Source: Streptomyces torulosus (lineage in GTDB: Bacteria > Actinomycetota > Actinomycetes > Streptomycetales > Streptomycetaceae). Taken from it: a stretch of 64,000 nt of DNA. How positions within the stretch are numbered: the stretch's first letter is position 1; the number at the start of each line of letters is the position of its first letter. The notes below the pieces were generated by a model that was not told the origin of the DNA, searched no databases, and saw only the letters and a list, made by a program, of their open reading frames with translations. Position numbers and translations under genes: made by a program. The stretch lies in assembly GCF_001419765.1 (NCBI RefSeq), contig NZ_LIRK01000004.1:1-64000 (forward strand), read 5' to 3'. This document shows, piece by piece, positions 9,453 to 19,490 of the stretch.

Positions 9453-10097
9453 ATGGCTAAGCAGATCAAGGGCATCCTGGGCGAGAAGCTCGGCATGACG
9501 CAGGTGTGGGACGAGAACAACCGTGTTGTTCCGGTCACCGTCGTCAAGGCCGGCCCCAACGTCGTGACCCAGGTTCGTACCAACGACGTCGACGGCTACG
9601 AGTCGGTCCAGATCGCCTTCGGCGAGATCGACCCGCGCAAGGTGAACAAGCCCCTCAAGGGCCACTTCGCCAAGGCCGACGTCACCCCCCGTCGCCACCT
9701 CGTCGAGATCCGCACCGCGGACGCCTCCGAGTACACGCTGGGCCAGGAGATCACCGCTGAGGTGTTCGAGGCCGGCGTGAAGGTCGACGTCACCGGCAAG
9801 AGCAAGGGCAAGGGCTTCGCCGGTGTCATGAAGCGTCACAACTTCCGTGGCCTCGGCGCCGGACACGGCACCCAGCGCAAGCACCGCTCTCCCGGTTCCA
9901 TCGGTGGCTGCGCCACCCCGGGCCGTGTGTTCAAGGGCCTCCGCATGGCGGGTCGCATGGGCAACGAGCGGGTCACCACCCAGAACCTGACCGTCCACGC
10001 CGTTGACGCGGAGAAGGGTCTGCTGCTCATCAAGGGCGCGGTTCCCGGTCCGAACGGCGGCCTCGTCCTGGTCCGCACCGCGGCCAAGGGGGCCTGA
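9453..10097 (+). CDS. rplC: 50S ribosomal protein L3
   Basis: 214 aa from the ATG at 9453 (an in-frame GTG at 9411 inside rpsJ is not credible). [19 protein letters not shown] is the classic L3 N-terminus, and [20 protein letters not shown] is the extended loop that reaches toward the peptidyl-transferase centre. L3 initiates 50S assembly. It has a GA-rich RBS and is followed closely by rplD. Confidence 0.99.
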   Translation: MAKQIKGILGEKLGMTQVWDENNRVVPVTVVKAGPNVVTQVRTNDVDGYESVQIAFGEIDPRKVNKPLKGHFAKADVTPRRHLVEIRTADASEYTLGQEITAEVFEAGVKVDVTGKSKGKGFAGVMKRHNFRGLGAGHGTQRKHRSPGSIGGCATPGRVFKGLRMAGRMGNERVTTQNLTVHAVDAEKGLLLIKGAVPGPNGGLVLVRTAAKGA

Positions 10098-10104
10098 GGT
10101 ACCG

Positions 10105-10761
10105 ATGAGCACTGTTGACATCCTTTCGCCTGCCGGCGAGAAGACCGGAAGCGTCGAGCTCCCCGCGGAGATCTTCGGCGTGGAGAAGGTCAGCATCCCG
10201 CTGATCCACCAGGTCGTCGTCGCGCAGAACGCCGCTGCCCGCCAGGGCACGCACAAGACCAAGACCCGCGGCGAGGTTCGCGGTGGCGGCAAGAAGCCGT
10301 ACCGCCAGAAGGGCACCGGCCGCGCCCGTCAGGGCTCGACCCGCGCGCCCCAGTTCGCCGGTGGTGGCGTCGTCCACGGCCCGCAGCCGCGTGACTACTC
10401 GCAGCGGACCCCGAAGAAGATGAAGGCCGCGGCCCTGCGCCACGCCCTCACCGACCGGGCCCGCCACAACCGCATCCACGTCGTCTCCGGCGTGATCGAG
10501 GGCGAGAACCCCTCCACCAAGGCCGCCAAGAGCCTGTTCGGCAAGATCTCGGAGCGCAAGAACCTGCTCCTGGTCGTCGAGCGCTCGGACGAGGCCGCGT
10601 GGCTCTCCGCCCGTAACCTGCCCCAGGTGCACATCCTGGAGCCGGGCCAGCTGAACACGTACGACGTGATCGTCTCGGACGACGTGGTCTTCACCCAGGC
10701 CGCTCTCGAGTCCTTCGTCGCCGGCCCGAAGGCCAACGACACCGAAGGGACTGAGGTCTGA
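10105..10761 (+). CDS. rplD: 50S ribosomal protein L4
   Basis: 218 aa from the ATG at 10105, 7 nt after rplC. The loop [20 protein letters not shown] lines the peptide exit tunnel and is the diagnostic L4 segment. In E. coli L4 represses the S10 operon; whether it does so here is not visible from sequence. The stop codon overlaps the rplW start by one base. Confidence 0.99.
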   Translation: MSTVDILSPAGEKTGSVELPAEIFGVEKVSIPLIHQVVVAQNAAARQGTHKTKTRGEVRGGGKKPYRQKGTGRARQGSTRAPQFAGGGVVHGPQPRDYSQRTPKKMKAAALRHALTDRARHNRIHVVSGVIEGENPSTKAAKSLFGKISERKNLLLVVERSDEAAWLSARNLPQVHILEPGQLNTYDVIVSDDVVFTQAALESFVAGPKANDTEGTEV

Positions 10762-11180
10762 TGGCCGTCCGTCACCCCTCCATCGCCTCGAAGGCGGCCA
10801 AGGCCGCCAAGGCCGCGCGCGTCGCCAAGGCGCGTCGCCACGCCACCGAGGGCAAGAACACCGTCGTCACCCCGGCGAGCAAGGCGTACACGGACCCCCG
10901 TGACGTCCTGATCAAGCCGGTCGTGTCGGAGAAGAGCTACGCGCTCCTCGACGAGAACAAGTACACGTTCATCGTCGCGCCCGGCGCCAACAAGACCCAG
11001 ATCAAGCAGGCCGTCCAGTCGGTCTTCTCGGTCAAGGTCACCGGGGTCAACACGATCAACCGCCAGGGCAAGCGCAAGCGGACCCGCACCGGCTTCGGCC
11101 AGCGCTCCGCGACGAAGCGCGCGATCGTGACCCTCGCCGAGGGCGACCGTATCGACATCTTCGGCGGTCCGACCGCGTAA
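10761..11180 (+). CDS. rplW: 50S ribosomal protein L23
   Basis: 139 aa from the ATG at 10761, which overlaps the rplD stop (TGATG). The L23 core begins near [20 protein letters not shown]. It is preceded by an Ala/Lys-rich extension of ~45 residues that is seen in Streptomyces but not in most bacteria; an internal start would give ~106 aa. L23 sits at the tunnel exit and binds trigger factor and SRP. Confidence 0.97.
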   Translation: MAVRHPSIASKAAKAAKAARVAKARRHATEGKNTVVTPASKAYTDPRDVLIKPVVSEKSYALLDENKYTFIVAPGANKTQIKQAVQSVFSVKVTGVNTINRQGKRKRTRTGFGQRSATKRAIVTLAEGDRIDIFGGPTA

Positions 11181-11218
11181 GCGGGTCGGATCGTCCGATA
11201 TCGGACGAGGACTGAGAA

Positions 11219-12055
11219 ATGGGAATCCGCAAGTACAAGCCGACTACGCCGGGCCGTCGTGGTTCCAGCGTCGCCGACTTCGTCGAGATCACGCGGTCCA
11301 CGCCGGAGAAGTCGCTGGTCCGCCCCCTGCACAGCAAGGGCGGCCGTAACAACGCCGGTCGTGTGACCGTTCGCCACCAGGGTGGCGGACACAAGCGCGC
11401 CTACCGAGTGATCGACTTCCGTCGTCACGACAAGGACGGCGTGCCGGCGAAGGTCGCGCACATCGAGTACGACCCCAACCGCACCGCGCGCATCGCGCTG
11501 CTGCACTACGCCGACGGCGAGAAGCGCTACATCCTCGCCCCGCGCAACCTGCAGCAGGGTGACCGCGTCGAGAACGGTCCCGGGGCCGACATCAAGCCGG
11601 GCAACAACCTGGCCCTCCGCAACATCCCGGTCGGTACCACGATCCACGCGATCGAGCTCCGTCCCGGTGGCGGTGCCAAGTTCGCCCGCTCCGCCGGTGC
11701 CTCCGTGCAGCTGCTCGCGAAGGAGGGCGCCTACGCCCACCTCCGCATGCCCTCCGGTGAGATCCGCCTGGTCGACGTGCGCTGCCGCGCCACCGTCGGT
11801 GAGGTCGGCAACGCCGAGCAGAGCAACATCAACTGGGGCAAGGCCGGCCGCAAGCGCTGGCTGGGCGTCCGCCCGACCGTTCGCGGTGTGGCGATGAACC
11901 CGGTTGACCACCCCCACGGTGGTGGTGAGGGCAAGACCTCCGGTGGTCGCCACCCGGTCAGCCCCTGGGGTCAGAAGGAAGGTCGTACTCGTTCGCCCAA
12001 GAAGGCGTCGAACAAGTACATCGTCCGCCGCCGCAAGACGAACAAGAAGCGCTAG
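11219..12055 (+). CDS. rplB: 50S ribosomal protein L2
   Basis: 278 aa, full length. It contains the conserved [20 protein letters not shown] near the N-terminus and the C-terminal loop [20 protein letters not shown], whose His is needed near the peptidyl-transferase centre. GAGGACTGAGAA precedes the ATG. A 38-nt gap separates it from rplW. Confidence 0.99.
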   Translation: MGIRKYKPTTPGRRGSSVADFVEITRSTPEKSLVRPLHSKGGRNNAGRVTVRHQGGGHKRAYRVIDFRRHDKDGVPAKVAHIEYDPNRTARIALLHYADGEKRYILAPRNLQQGDRVENGPGADIKPGNNLALRNIPVGTTIHAIELRPGGGAKFARSAGASVQLLAKEGAYAHLRMPSGEIRLVDVRCRATVGEVGNAEQSNINWGKAGRKRWLGVRPTVRGVAMNPVDHPHGGGEGKTSGGRHPVSPWGQKEGRTRSPKKASNKYIVRRRKTNKKR

Positions 12056-12067
12056 GAGCGGGTTTAG

Positions 12068-12349
12068 ATGCCGCGCAGTCTCAAGAAGGGGCCCTTCGTC
12101 GACGACCACCTGATCAAGAAGGTGGACGCCCAGAACGAAGCCGGCACCAAGAACGTCATCAAGACCTGGTCCCGTCGCTCGATGATCGTCCCGGCCATGC
12201 TCGGCCACACGATCGCGGTGCACAACGGCAAGACCCACATCCCGGTGTTCGTCACCGAGTCGATGGTCGGCCACAAGCTCGGCGAGTTCTCGCCGACGCG
12301 CACCTTCCGGGGTCACGTCAAGGAAGACCGGAAGTCGAAGCGCCGCTAG
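12068..12349 (+). CDS. rpsS: 30S ribosomal protein S19
   Basis: 93 aa, usual length. [19 protein letters not shown] and [16 protein letters not shown] are diagnostic. S19 forms part of the 30S head and the intersubunit bridge. It starts 12 nt after rplB. Confidence 0.99.
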   Translation: MPRSLKKGPFVDDHLIKKVDAQNEAGTKNVIKTWSRRSMIVPAMLGHTIAVHNGKTHIPVFVTESMVGHKLGEFSPTRTFRGHVKEDRKSKRR

Positions 12350-12392
12350 TAGCGGATCGCATTCAGACACGTAAGTAACTGAAGGGACAACC

Positions 12393-12740
12393 ATGGAAGC
12401 CAGGGCCCAGGCGCGGTACATCCGCGTCACGCCCATGAAGGCCCGCCGCGTGGTGGACCTTATCCGTGGCATGGACGCCACGGAGGCTCAGGCGGTCCTG
12501 CGATTCGCTCCGCAGGCCGCCTCCGTGCCCGTCGGCAAGGTGCTCGACAGCGCCATTGCCAACGCCGCGCACAACTACGACCACACGGACGCCAACTCGC
12601 TGTTCATCAGCGAGGCGTACGTCGACGAGGGTCCGACCCTGAAGCGGTTCCGGCCGCGTGCCCAGGGCCGTGCCTACCGGATCCGCAAGCGGACCAGCCA
12701 CATCACCGTGGTCGTCAGCAGCAAGGAAGGAACCCGGTAA
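12393..12740 (+). CDS. rplV: 50S ribosomal protein L22
   Basis: 115 aa. The N-terminal [20 protein letters not shown] is typical, and the beta-hairpin [20 protein letters not shown] contributes to the narrowest part of the exit tunnel. It has a good RBS (GAAGGGAC). The stop overlaps the rpsC start by one base. Confidence 0.99.
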   Translation: MEARAQARYIRVTPMKARRVVDLIRGMDATEAQAVLRFAPQAASVPVGKVLDSAIANAAHNYDHTDANSLFISEAYVDEGPTLKRFRPRAQGRAYRIRKRTSHITVVVSSKEGTR

Positions 12741-13561
12741 TGGGCCAGAAGGTTAACCCGCATGGGTTCCGGCTCGGTGTCACCACGGACTTCAAGTCCC
12801 GGTGGTACGCCGACAAGCTGTACAAGGACTACGTCAAGGAAGACGTCGCCATCCGTCGGATGCTGACGTCCGGCATGGAGCGCGCCGGTATCTCGAAGGT
12901 GGAGATCGAGCGCACCCGTGACCGTGTCCGCGTGGACATCCACACCGCGCGTCCGGGCATCGTCATCGGCCGCCGTGGTGCGGAGGCCGACAAGATCCGC
13001 GGTCAGCTGGAGAAGCTGACGGGCAAGCAGGTCCAGCTGAACATCCTCGAGGTCAAGAACCCCGAGACCGACGCTCAGCTGGTTGCTCAGGCCGTCGCCG
13101 AGCAGCTGTCCTCCCGCGTCTCCTTCCGTCGGGCCATGCGCAAGAGCATGCAGTCCGCCATGAAGGCCGGCGCCAAGGGCATCAAGATCCAGTGCGGTGG
13201 CCGCCTCGGCGGCGCCGAGATGTCCCGCTCGGAGTTCTACCGCGAGGGCCGTGTGCCCCTGCACACGCTCCGCGCGAACGTGGACTACGGCTTCTTCGAG
13301 GCCAAGACGACCTTCGGCCGCATCGGCGTGAAGGTCTGGATCTACAAGGGCGACGTCAAGAACATCGCCGAGGTCCGCGCCGAGAACGCCGCTGCCCGTG
13401 CGGGTAACCGCCCGGCCCGCGGTGGTGCCGACCGCCCGGCCCGTGGTGGCCGCGGTGGCGAGCGGCGCGGTCGCAAGCCGCAGCAGGCTGCCGGCGCCGA
13501 GGCCCCCAAGGCCGAGGCTCCCGTCGCCGCTCCGGCTGAGAGCACCGGAACGGAGGCCTGA
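12740..13561 (+). CDS. rpsC: 30S ribosomal protein S3
   Basis: 273 aa. The KH domain carries the GRRG core ([18 protein letters not shown]). The core ends near [13 protein letters not shown] ~60-residue Ala/Arg/Gly-rich C-terminal extension with RPARGG repeats is typical of actinobacteria. S3 shapes the mRNA entry channel. The start overlaps the rplV stop. Confidence 0.99.
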   Translation: MGQKVNPHGFRLGVTTDFKSRWYADKLYKDYVKEDVAIRRMLTSGMERAGISKVEIERTRDRVRVDIHTARPGIVIGRRGAEADKIRGQLEKLTGKQVQLNILEVKNPETDAQLVAQAVAEQLSSRVSFRRAMRKSMQSAMKAGAKGIKIQCGGRLGGAEMSRSEFYREGRVPLHTLRANVDYGFFEAKTTFGRIGVKVWIYKGDVKNIAEVRAENAAARAGNRPARGGADRPARGGRGGERRGRKPQQAAGAEAPKAEAPVAAPAESTGTEA

Positions 13562-13566
13562 CCGAC

Positions 13567-13986
13567 ATGCTGATCCCCCGTAGGGTCAAGCACCGCAAGC
13601 AGCACCACCCCAAGCGCAACGGCGCTGCCAAGGGTGGCACGCAGGTTGCGTTCGGCGAGTACGGCATCCAGGCGCTCACCCCGGCGTATGTGACGAACCG
13701 CCAGATCGAGGCCGCTCGTATCGCCATGACGCGTCACATCAAGCGTGGTGGCAAGGTCTGGATCAACATCTACCCGGACCGTCCCCTCACCAAGAAGCCC
13801 GCCGAGACCCGCATGGGTTCCGGTAAGGGCTCCCCGGAGTGGTGGATCGCCAACGTCAAGCCCGGACGCGTGATGTTCGAGCTGTCGTACCCCAACGAGA
13901 AGATCGCCCGTGAGGCCCTGACTCGCGCCGCCCACAAGCTGCCGATGAAGTGCCGGATCGTCAAGCGCGAGGCAGGTGAAGCGTGA
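13567..13986 (+). CDS. rplP: 50S ribosomal protein L16
   Basis: 139 aa, usual length. [19 protein letters not shown] and the Arg-rich, glycine-containing [16 protein letters not shown] are diagnostic. L16 positions A-site tRNA. It begins 5 nt after rpsC, and its stop overlaps the rpmC ATG. Confidence 0.99.
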   Translation: MLIPRRVKHRKQHHPKRNGAAKGGTQVAFGEYGIQALTPAYVTNRQIEAARIAMTRHIKRGGKVWINIYPDRPLTKKPAETRMGSGKGSPEWWIANVKPGRVMFELSYPNEKIAREALTRAAHKLPMKCRIVKREAGEA

Positions 13987-14210
13987 TGTCGGCCGGTACC
14001 AAGGCGTCCGAGCTGCGCGAGCTGGGCAACGAGGAGCTTCTGGCGAAGCTCCGCGAGGCCAAGGAAGAGCTGTTCAACCTCCGCTTCCAGGCGGCGACCG
14101 GACAGCTCGAGAACCACGGCCGTCTGAAGGCGGTCCGCAAGGACATCGCGCGGATCTACACCCTGATGCGCGAGCGTGAGCTGGGCATCGAAACGGTGGA
14201 GAACGCCTGA
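13986..14210 (+). CDS. rpmC: 50S ribosomal protein L29
   Basis: 74 aa from the ATG at 13986; the in-frame GTG at 13983 would add one residue. The conserved core [20 protein letters not shown] is plain. L29 lies beside L23 at the tunnel exit. Both ends overlap the neighbouring genes (rplP and rpsQ), so translation is tightly coupled. Confidence 0.97.
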   Translation: MSAGTKASELRELGNEELLAKLREAKEELFNLRFQAATGQLENHGRLKAVRKDIARIYTLMRERELGIETVENA

Positions 14211-14497
14211 TGAGCGAGAACAACGTGACTGAGACGAACACTGAGGCGCGGGGCTTCCGCAAGACCCGTGAGGGCATCGTCGTCAGCGACAAGATGGACA
14301 AGACCGTCGTCGTCGCCGTCGAGGACCGCAAGAAGCACGCCCTGTACGGCAAGGTCATCCGCAGCACGAGCAAGCTCAAGGCGCACGACGAGCAGAACGC
14401 CGCCGGCGTCGGCGACCGTGTCCTCCTGATGGAGACCCGGCCGCTGTCCGCCACGAAGCACTGGCGCGTCGTCGAGATCCTCGAGAAGGCGAAGTAA
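14210..14497 (+). CDS. rpsQ: 30S ribosomal protein S17
   Basis: 95 aa. After a short actinobacterial N-terminal extension the core [20 protein letters not shown] matches S17. S17 binds the 5' domain of 16S rRNA. It is the last gene of the S10-type unit; a 173-nt hairpin-rich gap follows before rplN. Confidence 0.99.
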   Translation: MSENNVTETNTEARGFRKTREGIVVSDKMDKTVVVAVEDRKKHALYGKVIRSTSKLKAHDEQNAAGVGDRVLLMETRPLSATKHWRVVEILEKAK

Positions 14498-14500
14498 TCA

Positions 14501-14555
14501 AGCGGGGGCCCCGCCCCCGCTGACCCCCGCCGGGGCTCCGTCCCGGACCCCGGCG
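14501..14555 (+). terminator. Double hairpin after rpsQ (S10/spc boundary)
   Basis: Hairpin 1 is a perfect 9-bp stem (14501-14509 with 14513-14521, loop CCC). Hairpin 2 has an 8-bp stem (CGCCGGGG 14528-14535 with CCCCGGCG 14548-14555). Together they look like an intrinsic terminator or mRNA-processing signal dividing the S10 and spc parts. No U-tract is present, so read-through is likely. Confidence 0.6.
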
Positions 14556-14670
14556 TGGGTTCTCGCCCGAAGAGGCGCAAGTAATTCCTGCGGGGCAAAT
14601 CCGCAGGACGGTTCCGCCAGGCTCTCCGGTCAACTCCCGGAGGGAACCGGCAGACAATCAGGAGATAGAC

Positions 14671-15039
14671 GTGATCCAGCAGGAGTCGCGACTGCGCGTC
14701 GCCGACAACACTGGTGCGAAGGAAATCCTTTGCATCCGTGTGCTCGGTGGCTCCGGTCGCCGCTACGCGGGCATCGGTGACGTCATCGTCGCCACCGTCA
14801 AGGACGCGATCCCCGGTGGCAACGTGAAGAAGGGTGACGTCGTCAAGGCGGTCATCGTTCGCACCGTCAAGGAGCGCCGCCGTCCGGACGGCTCGTACAT
14901 CCGCTTCGACGAGAACGCCGCCGTCATTCTGAAGAACGACGGCGACCCTCGCGGCACCCGTATCTTCGGCCCCGTCGGCCGTGAGCTGCGCGAGAAGAAG
15001 TTCATGAAGATCATCTCGCTCGCGCCGGAGGTGCTGTAA
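14671..15039 (+). CDS. rplN: 50S ribosomal protein L14
   Basis: 122 aa, usual length, GTG start with AGGAG 7 nt upstream. [20 protein letters not shown] is diagnostic. L14 contacts 16S rRNA at an intersubunit bridge and is the docking site for silencing factor RsfS. It opens the spc-type unit; rplX follows after 2 nt. Confidence 0.99.
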   Translation: MIQQESRLRVADNTGAKEILCIRVLGGSGRRYAGIGDVIVATVKDAIPGGNVKKGDVVKAVIVRTVKERRRPDGSYIRFDENAAVILKNDGDPRGTRIFGPVGRELREKKFMKIISLAPEVL

Positions 15040-15041
15040 GC

Positions 15042-15365
15042 ATGAAGATCAAGAAGGGCGACCTGGTCCAGGTCATCACCGGTAAGGACAAGGGCAAGCA
15101 GGGCAAGGTCATCGCGGCCTTCCCCCGCGAGGACCGCGTCCTGGTCGAGGGTGTCAACCGGGTCAAGAAGCACACCAAGGCCGGTCCGACGGCTCGCGGT
15201 TCGCAGGCCGGCGGCATCGTCACCACCGAGGCGCCGATCCACGTCTCCAACGTCCAGCTGGTCGTGGAGAAGGACGGCAACAAGGTCGTGACCCGCGTCG
15301 GTTACCGCTTCGACGACGAGGGCAACAAGATCCGCGTTGCCAAGCGGACGGGTGAGGACATCTGA
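15042..15365 (+). CDS. rplX: 50S ribosomal protein L24
   Basis: 107 aa. The KOW motif [20 protein letters not shown] occupies the N-terminus, and [13 protein letters not shown] follows as in L24. It is an early assembly protein at the tunnel exit rim. The stop overlaps the rplE ATG. Confidence 0.99.
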   Translation: MKIKKGDLVQVITGKDKGKQGKVIAAFPREDRVLVEGVNRVKKHTKAGPTARGSQAGGIVTTEAPIHVSNVQLVVEKDGNKVVTRVGYRFDDEGNKIRVAKRTGEDI

Positions 15366-15922
15366 TGGCTACCACCACCACTCCGCGTCTGAAGACGAAG
15401 TACCGCGAGGAGATCGCGGGCAAGCTGCGTGACGAGTTCCAGTACGAGAACGTCATGCAGATCCCCGGCCTCGTCAAGATCGTGGTCAACATGGGTGTGG
15501 GCGACGCCGCCCGCGACTCCAAGCTGATCGAGGGCGCCATCCGCGACCTCACCACGATCACCGGTCAGAAGCCGGCCGTCACCAAGGCCCGCAAGTCCAT
15601 CGCGCAGTTCAAGCTGCGTGAGGGCCAGCCGATCGGTGCCCACGTCACGCTCCGTGGCGACCGCATGTGGGAGTTCCTGGACCGCACCCTGTCGCTCGCG
15701 CTCCCGCGCATCCGCGACTTCCGTGGTCTGTCCCCCAAGCAGTTCGACGGCCGTGGCAACTACACCTTCGGTCTCACCGAGCAGGTCATGTTCCACGAGA
15801 TCGACCAGGACAAGATCGACCGCACCCGGGGTATGGACATCACCGTGGTGACCACGGCGACCAACGACGCTGAGGGCCGCGCGCTCCTTCGTCACCTCGG
15901 CTTCCCCTTCAAGGAGGCGTGA
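15365..15922 (+). CDS. rplE: 50S ribosomal protein L5
   Basis: 185 aa. Diagnostic segments are [40 protein letters not shown] and [21 protein letters not shown]5 binds 5S rRNA and contacts P-site tRNA. A GTG at 15919 overlaps its end but is not the preferred start of the next gene. Confidence 0.99.
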   Translation: MATTTTPRLKTKYREEIAGKLRDEFQYENVMQIPGLVKIVVNMGVGDAARDSKLIEGAIRDLTTITGQKPAVTKARKSIAQFKLREGQPIGAHVTLRGDRMWEFLDRTLSLALPRIRDFRGLSPKQFDGRGNYTFGLTEQVMFHEIDQDKIDRTRGMDITVVTTATNDAEGRALLRHLGFPFKEA

Positions 15923-15927
15923 GCGAG

Positions 15928-16113
15928 ATGGCGAAGAAGGCTCTGATCGCGAAGGCTGCCCGCAAGCCGAAGTTCGCCGTGCGCGGCTACACCCGCTGCC
16001 AGCGGTGTGGCCGTCCGCACTCCGTGTACCGCAAGTTCGGCCTGTGCCGCGTGTGCCTCCGTGAGATGGCTCACCGTGGCGAGCTGCCGGGCGTGACCAA
16101 GAGCTCCTGGTAA
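15928..16113 (+). CDS. rpsZ: 30S ribosomal protein S14, zinc-binding type Z
   Basis: 61 aa from the ATG at 15928, the exact usual length of type Z; the GTG at 15919 would add MSE. The zinc ribbon is intact (CQRC then CRVC, 13 residues apart), so this is the zinc-containing C+ form. Streptomyces often also encode a Cys-free S14 elsewhere under Zur control, which would replace this one in zinc starvation. Confidence 0.98.
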   Translation: MAKKALIAKAARKPKFAVRGYTRCQRCGRPHSVYRKFGLCRVCLREMAHRGELPGVTKSSW

Positions 16114-16160
16114 TCCCACCTTTTAGGGATTCCGGAAGCTCTCGGTAAGCACTGGGCGTG

Positions 16161-16209
16161 TCAGGCGCCCTCCCCTCCATGGCTTAGGCTGGGAGGGTTG
16201 GGCGCCTGA
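16161..16209 (+). promoter_or_regulatory. Inverted repeat between rpsZ and rpsH
   Basis: TCAGGCGCC (16161-16169) pairs with GGCGCCTGA (16201-16209), and an inner CCTCCC/GGGAGG extends the stem. It sits in a 213-nt gap inside the spc operon. It could be an attenuator, a processing site or a translational control element for rpsH. No gene is seen in 16114-16326. Confidence 0.55.
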
Positions 16210-16326
16210 TGGTCGCCCGTACGACTTACTACGCCGTAGGTCCACCGCACCGCACCCGCCTCGTCTCGGATCGAGGAGAGGGATGGGCACCTGGAAACCC
16301 CGGCGAGAGAGGCCGAAGGCCAATTC

Positions 16327-16725
16327 ATGACCATGACTGATCCGATCGCAGACATGCTTACGCGTCTGCGGAACGCGAACTCGGCATACCACGACTCCGT
16401 GACGATGCCGGCATCGAAGATCAAGTCTCACATCGCGGAGATCCTCCAGCAGGAGGGCTTCATCACGGGCTGGAAGGTCGAGGACGCCGAGGTCGGCAAG
16501 AACCTCGTCCTGGAGCTGAAGTTCGGCCCCAACCGTGAGCGCTCCATCGCGGGCATCAAGCGGATCTCCAAGCCCGGTCTCCGGGTGTACGCGAAGTCCA
16601 CCAACCTGCCGAAGGTGCTCGGCGGTCTCGGCGTGGCGATCATCTCCACGTCCCACGGGCTCCTCACCGACAAGCAGGCCGGCAAGAAGGGCGTAGGCGG
16701 AGAAGTCCTCGCCTACGTCTGGTAG
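16327..16725 (+). CDS. rpsH: 30S ribosomal protein S8
   Basis: 132 aa. [20 protein letters not shown] and the C-terminal [21 protein letters not shown] are diagnostic. S8 nucleates the 16S central domain, and in E. coli it represses the spc operon at rplE. Here the largest intra-operon gap and a hairpin precede this gene. Confidence 0.99.
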   Translation: MTMTDPIADMLTRLRNANSAYHDSVTMPASKIKSHIAEILQQEGFITGWKVEDAEVGKNLVLELKFGPNRERSIAGIKRISKPGLRVYAKSTNLPKVLGGLGVAIISTSHGLLTDKQAGKKGVGGEVLAYVW

Positions 16726-16749
16726 CGGAAGGGAACGGAGGAAACAGCT

Positions 16750-17289
16750 ATGTCGCGTATTGGCAAGCTCCCCATCACGGTTCCCGCCGGCGTGGACGTC
16801 ACCATCGACGGCCAGACGGTCTCGGTCAAGGGCCCCAAGGGCACGCTGACCCACACCGTCGTGGCGCCGATCGAGATCGCCAAGGGTGAGGACGGCGTTC
16901 TGAACGTCACCCGCCCCAACGACGAGCGTCAGAGCAAGGCCCTGCACGGCCTGTCCCGCACGCTGGTGGCGAACATGATCACCGGCGTGACCCAGGGTTA
17001 CGTGAAGAAGCTCGAGATCAGCGGTGTCGGTTACCGCGTGCAGGCCAAGGGTTCGAACCTCGAGTTCGCGCTCGGCTACAGCCACCCGATCACCGTCGAG
17101 GCGCCCGAGGGCATCACCTTCAAGGTGGAGACCCCGACCCGCTTCCAGGTCGAGGGCATCGACAAGCAGAAGGTCGGCGAGGTTGCGGCCAACATCCGCA
17201 AGCTGCGCAAGCCCGACCCGTACAAGGCCAAGGGCGTCAAGTACGAGGGCGAAGTCATCCGCCGCAAGGTCGGAAAGGCGGGTAAGTAA
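16750..17289 (+). CDS. rplF: 50S ribosomal protein L6
   Basis: 179 aa, two L6 repeats. [20 protein letters not shown] starts the first, and the C-terminal [20 protein letters not shown] is highly conserved. L6 lies near the factor-binding site. GGAGG lies 7 nt before the ATG. rplR follows after 3 nt. Confidence 0.99.
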   Translation: MSRIGKLPITVPAGVDVTIDGQTVSVKGPKGTLTHTVVAPIEIAKGEDGVLNVTRPNDERQSKALHGLSRTLVANMITGVTQGYVKKLEISGVGYRVQAKGSNLEFALGYSHPITVEAPEGITFKVETPTRFQVEGIDKQKVGEVAANIRKLRKPDPYKAKGVKYEGEVIRRKVGKAGK

Positions 17290-17292
17290 GCC

Positions 17293-17676
17293 ATGGCATA
17301 CGGCACGAAGATCGCTAAGGGCGACGCTTACAAGCGTGCTGCCATCAAGCGGCGCCACATCCGTATCCGTAAGAAGGTCAACGGTACGGCTGAGCGTCCC
17401 CGCCTGGTCGTGACCCGCTCGAACCGCCACATCGTGGCCCAGGTGATCGACGACCTCAAGGGTCACACCCTTGCGTCGGCGTCCACCCTGGACTCGTCCA
17501 TCCGTGGCGGCGACGAGGACAAGTCGGCGCAGGCCGGCAAGGTCGGCGCCCTGGTCGCCGAGCGCGCCAAGGCCGCCGGTGTCGAGTCCGTCGTGTTCGA
17601 CCGTGGTGGTAACCGGTACGCGGGTCGCATCGCGGCCCTGGCCGACGCCGCCCGCGAGGCCGGGCTCAAGTTCTGA
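17293..17676 (+). CDS. rplR: 50S ribosomal protein L18
   Basis: 127 aa. Recognised by [20 protein letters not shown] and the C-terminal [21 protein letters not shown]18 binds 5S rRNA together with L5 and mediates its attachment to 23S rRNA. Confidence 0.99.
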   Translation: MAYGTKIAKGDAYKRAAIKRRHIRIRKKVNGTAERPRLVVTRSNRHIVAQVIDDLKGHTLASASTLDSSIRGGDEDKSAQAGKVGALVAERAKAAGVESVVFDRGGNRYAGRIAALADAAREAGLKF

Positions 17677-17715
17677 GCTCGCTGCGTAGCTAGCGGAAAG
17701 AGAGAGGTAAATCCA

Positions 17716-18321
17716 ATGGCTGGACCCCAGCGCCGCGGTGGCGGTGCCGGTGGCGGCGAGCGGCGGGACCGGAAGGGCCGTGACGGCGGCGCAGCTGCCG
17801 CCGAGAAGACCGCGTACGTTGAGCGCGTCGTCGCGATCAACCGCGTCGCCAAGGTTGTGAAGGGTGGTCGTCGCTTCAGCTTCACCGCGCTGGTCGTGGT
17901 GGGCGACGGTGACGGCACCGTGGGTGTCGGTTACGGCAAGGCCAAGGAGGTGCCGGCCGCCATCGCCAAGGGTGTTGAGGAGGCCAAGAAGCACTTCTTC
18001 AAGGTCCCCCGTATCCAGGGCACCATCCCGCACCCCATCCAGGGTGAGAAGGCTGCCGGCGTCGTGCTGCTCAAGCCCGCGTCCCCCGGTACCGGTGTTA
18101 TCGCCGGTGGCCCGGTGCGCGCCGTGCTCGAGTGCGCCGGTATCCACGACGTGCTGTCGAAGTCGCTCGGCTCCGACAACGCGATCAACATCGTGCACGC
18201 GACCGTGGAGGCCCTGAAGGGCCTGCAGCGTCCCGAGGAGATCGCGGCCCGCCGTGGTCTGCCCCTCGAGGACGTCGCCCCCGCGGCTCTGCTCCGTGCG
18301 CGTGCCGGGGCGGGTGTGTGA
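17716..18321 (+). CDS. rpsE: 30S ribosomal protein S5
   Basis: 201 aa. A Gly/Arg-rich N-terminal extension of ~35 residues precedes the double-stranded RNA-binding domain ([20 protein letters not shown]). The C-terminal [20 protein letters not shown] is typical. S5 takes part in decoding accuracy. GAGAGAGG upstream is the RBS; the stop is 2 nt before the rpmD ATG. Confidence 0.99.
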   Translation: MAGPQRRGGGAGGGERRDRKGRDGGAAAAEKTAYVERVVAINRVAKVVKGGRRFSFTALVVVGDGDGTVGVGYGKAKEVPAAIAKGVEEAKKHFFKVPRIQGTIPHPIQGEKAAGVVLLKPASPGTGVIAGGPVRAVLECAGIHDVLSKSLGSDNAINIVHATVEALKGLQRPEEIAARRGLPLEDVAPAALLRARAGAGV

Positions 18322-18323
18322 TC

Positions 18324-18506
18324 ATGGCGCAGCTCAAGATCACGCAGGTCAAGTCCTACATCGGCAGCAAGCAGAACCACCGTGACACCCTGCGCTCCCT
18401 TGGTCTCAAGGGCATCAACACGCAGGTCGTCAAGGAGGACCGCCCCGAGTTCCGCGGCATGGTGCACACCGTCCGCCACCTCGTGACGGTCGAGGAGGTC
18501 GACTGA
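18324..18506 (+). CDS. rpmD: 50S ribosomal protein L30
   Basis: 60 aa. [20 protein letters not shown] and [13 protein letters not shown] are characteristic of bacterial L30. It is short, as usual, and starts 2 nt after rpsE. Confidence 0.98.
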   Translation: MAQLKITQVKSYIGSKQNHRDTLRSLGLKGINTQVVKEDRPEFRGMVHTVRHLVTVEEVD

Positions 18507-18508
18507 TC

Positions 18509-18964
18509 ATGGCGGAGAACAACCCGCTCAAGATCCACAACCTCCGTCCCGCCCCGGGTGCCAAGACCGCCAAGACCCGTGTCGGTCGTGGTGAGGCCTC
18601 GAAGGGTAAGACGGCCGGTCGTGGTACCAAGGGCACCAAGGCCCGCTACCAGGTTCCGGAGCGCTTCGAGGGTGGCCAGATGCCCCTCCACATGCGTCTC
18701 CCGAAGCTGAAGGGCTTCAAGAACCCGTTCAAGACCGAGTTCCAGGTCGTGAACCTCGACAAGCTGGCCGCGCTCTACCCCGAGGGTGGCGAGGTCACCG
18801 TCGAGGGTCTGGTGGCCAAGGGTGCCGTTCGCAAGAACAGCCTCGTCAAGGTCCTCGGCCAGGGCGAGATCTCCGTGGCGCTGCAGGTGACGGTCGACGC
18901 CGTCTCCGGCTCCGCCAAGGAGAAGATCACCGCCGCCGGCGGCAGCGTCACCGAGCTCATCTGA
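18509..18964 (+). CDS. rplO: 50S ribosomal protein L15
   Basis: 151 aa. The Gly/Lys-rich N-terminus ([20 protein letters not shown]) and the [19 protein letters not shown] segment identify L15, a late assembly protein. It is the last ribosomal gene of the cluster and is followed by a strong hairpin. Confidence 0.99.
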   Translation: MAENNPLKIHNLRPAPGAKTAKTRVGRGEASKGKTAGRGTKGTKARYQVPERFEGGQMPLHMRLPKLKGFKNPFKTEFQVVNLDKLAALYPEGGEVTVEGLVAKGAVRKNSLVKVLGQGEISVALQVTVDAVSGSAKEKITAAGGSVTELI

Positions 18965-18993
18965 GCCCGGGCGGCCGCGCCGCGCAGCACGTA

Positions 18994-19039
18994 CGAAGGC
19001 CGGGTGGTTCCCCTCACGGGGGGAGCCGCTCGGCCTTCG
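18994..19039 (+). terminator. Terminator hairpin after rplO
   Basis: CGAAGGCCG (18994-19002) pairs with CGGCCTTCG (19031-19039), with further pairing inside. It closes the ribosomal-protein unit before secY. The rest of 18965-19490 holds only the secY promoter region, with no gene seen. Confidence 0.75.
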
Positions 19040-19326
19040 GCGTTCACCCGGCGCGAAATGGCCGCGGTCGGCGCTCCCGGCGTTGTCCCGCGGGGAACTC
19101 CGGCGGACGAGGATTCGTCGTACACCGTGGTGACTGTGCGGTAGCTCTCCGCGCGGCGAGTACGGAGTCCGGTGCGCGATCTGCGCCGTTTCCTCCGGTT
19201 CGTCGCCGCGGTCGGTGACAGGGGGAGACGCTCGGCGGAAGATCCCGTCCGGTGTGCGGAGTTCGAACGCGTGACGGGATCCGGTGGACGGCGGGTGACC
19301 GCGAATTGCTCGCCGCGCAAGCGAAC

Positions 19327-19356
19327 TTCACCTGGCTGCACAGGCACTGTTAGAGT
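19327..19356 (+). promoter_or_regulatory. Candidate secY promoter
   Basis: TTCACC at 19327-19332 and TAGAGT at 19351-19356, 18 bp apart, match Streptomyces principal-sigma promoters. They lie ~135 bp upstream of the secY start and downstream of the rplO terminator, consistent with secY-adk having its own promoter. Confidence 0.5.
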
Positions 19357-19490
19357 CCGTGAGGTCCACCTGTGCCCGCGCGAGGAAAGCCGTTCGGTGT
19401 CGGGGTGGTAGAAAACATCGTTCGGCCCACCGGGCCCTGTTGAAACGACTAGTCCCTACCGCGCGCGTCGCGGGGGTCGCAGGAGGAACC

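Noticed and set aside
10937-12481. 514-aa open frame on the minus strand opposite rplB-rplV
   Set aside because: It is the antisense of several essential ribosomal genes, has no RBS or domain, and arises from high-GC codon bias.
16123-18198. 691-aa minus-strand open frame across the spc operon
   Set aside because: Complete overlap with rpsH-rpsE; the composition is that of a shadow frame.
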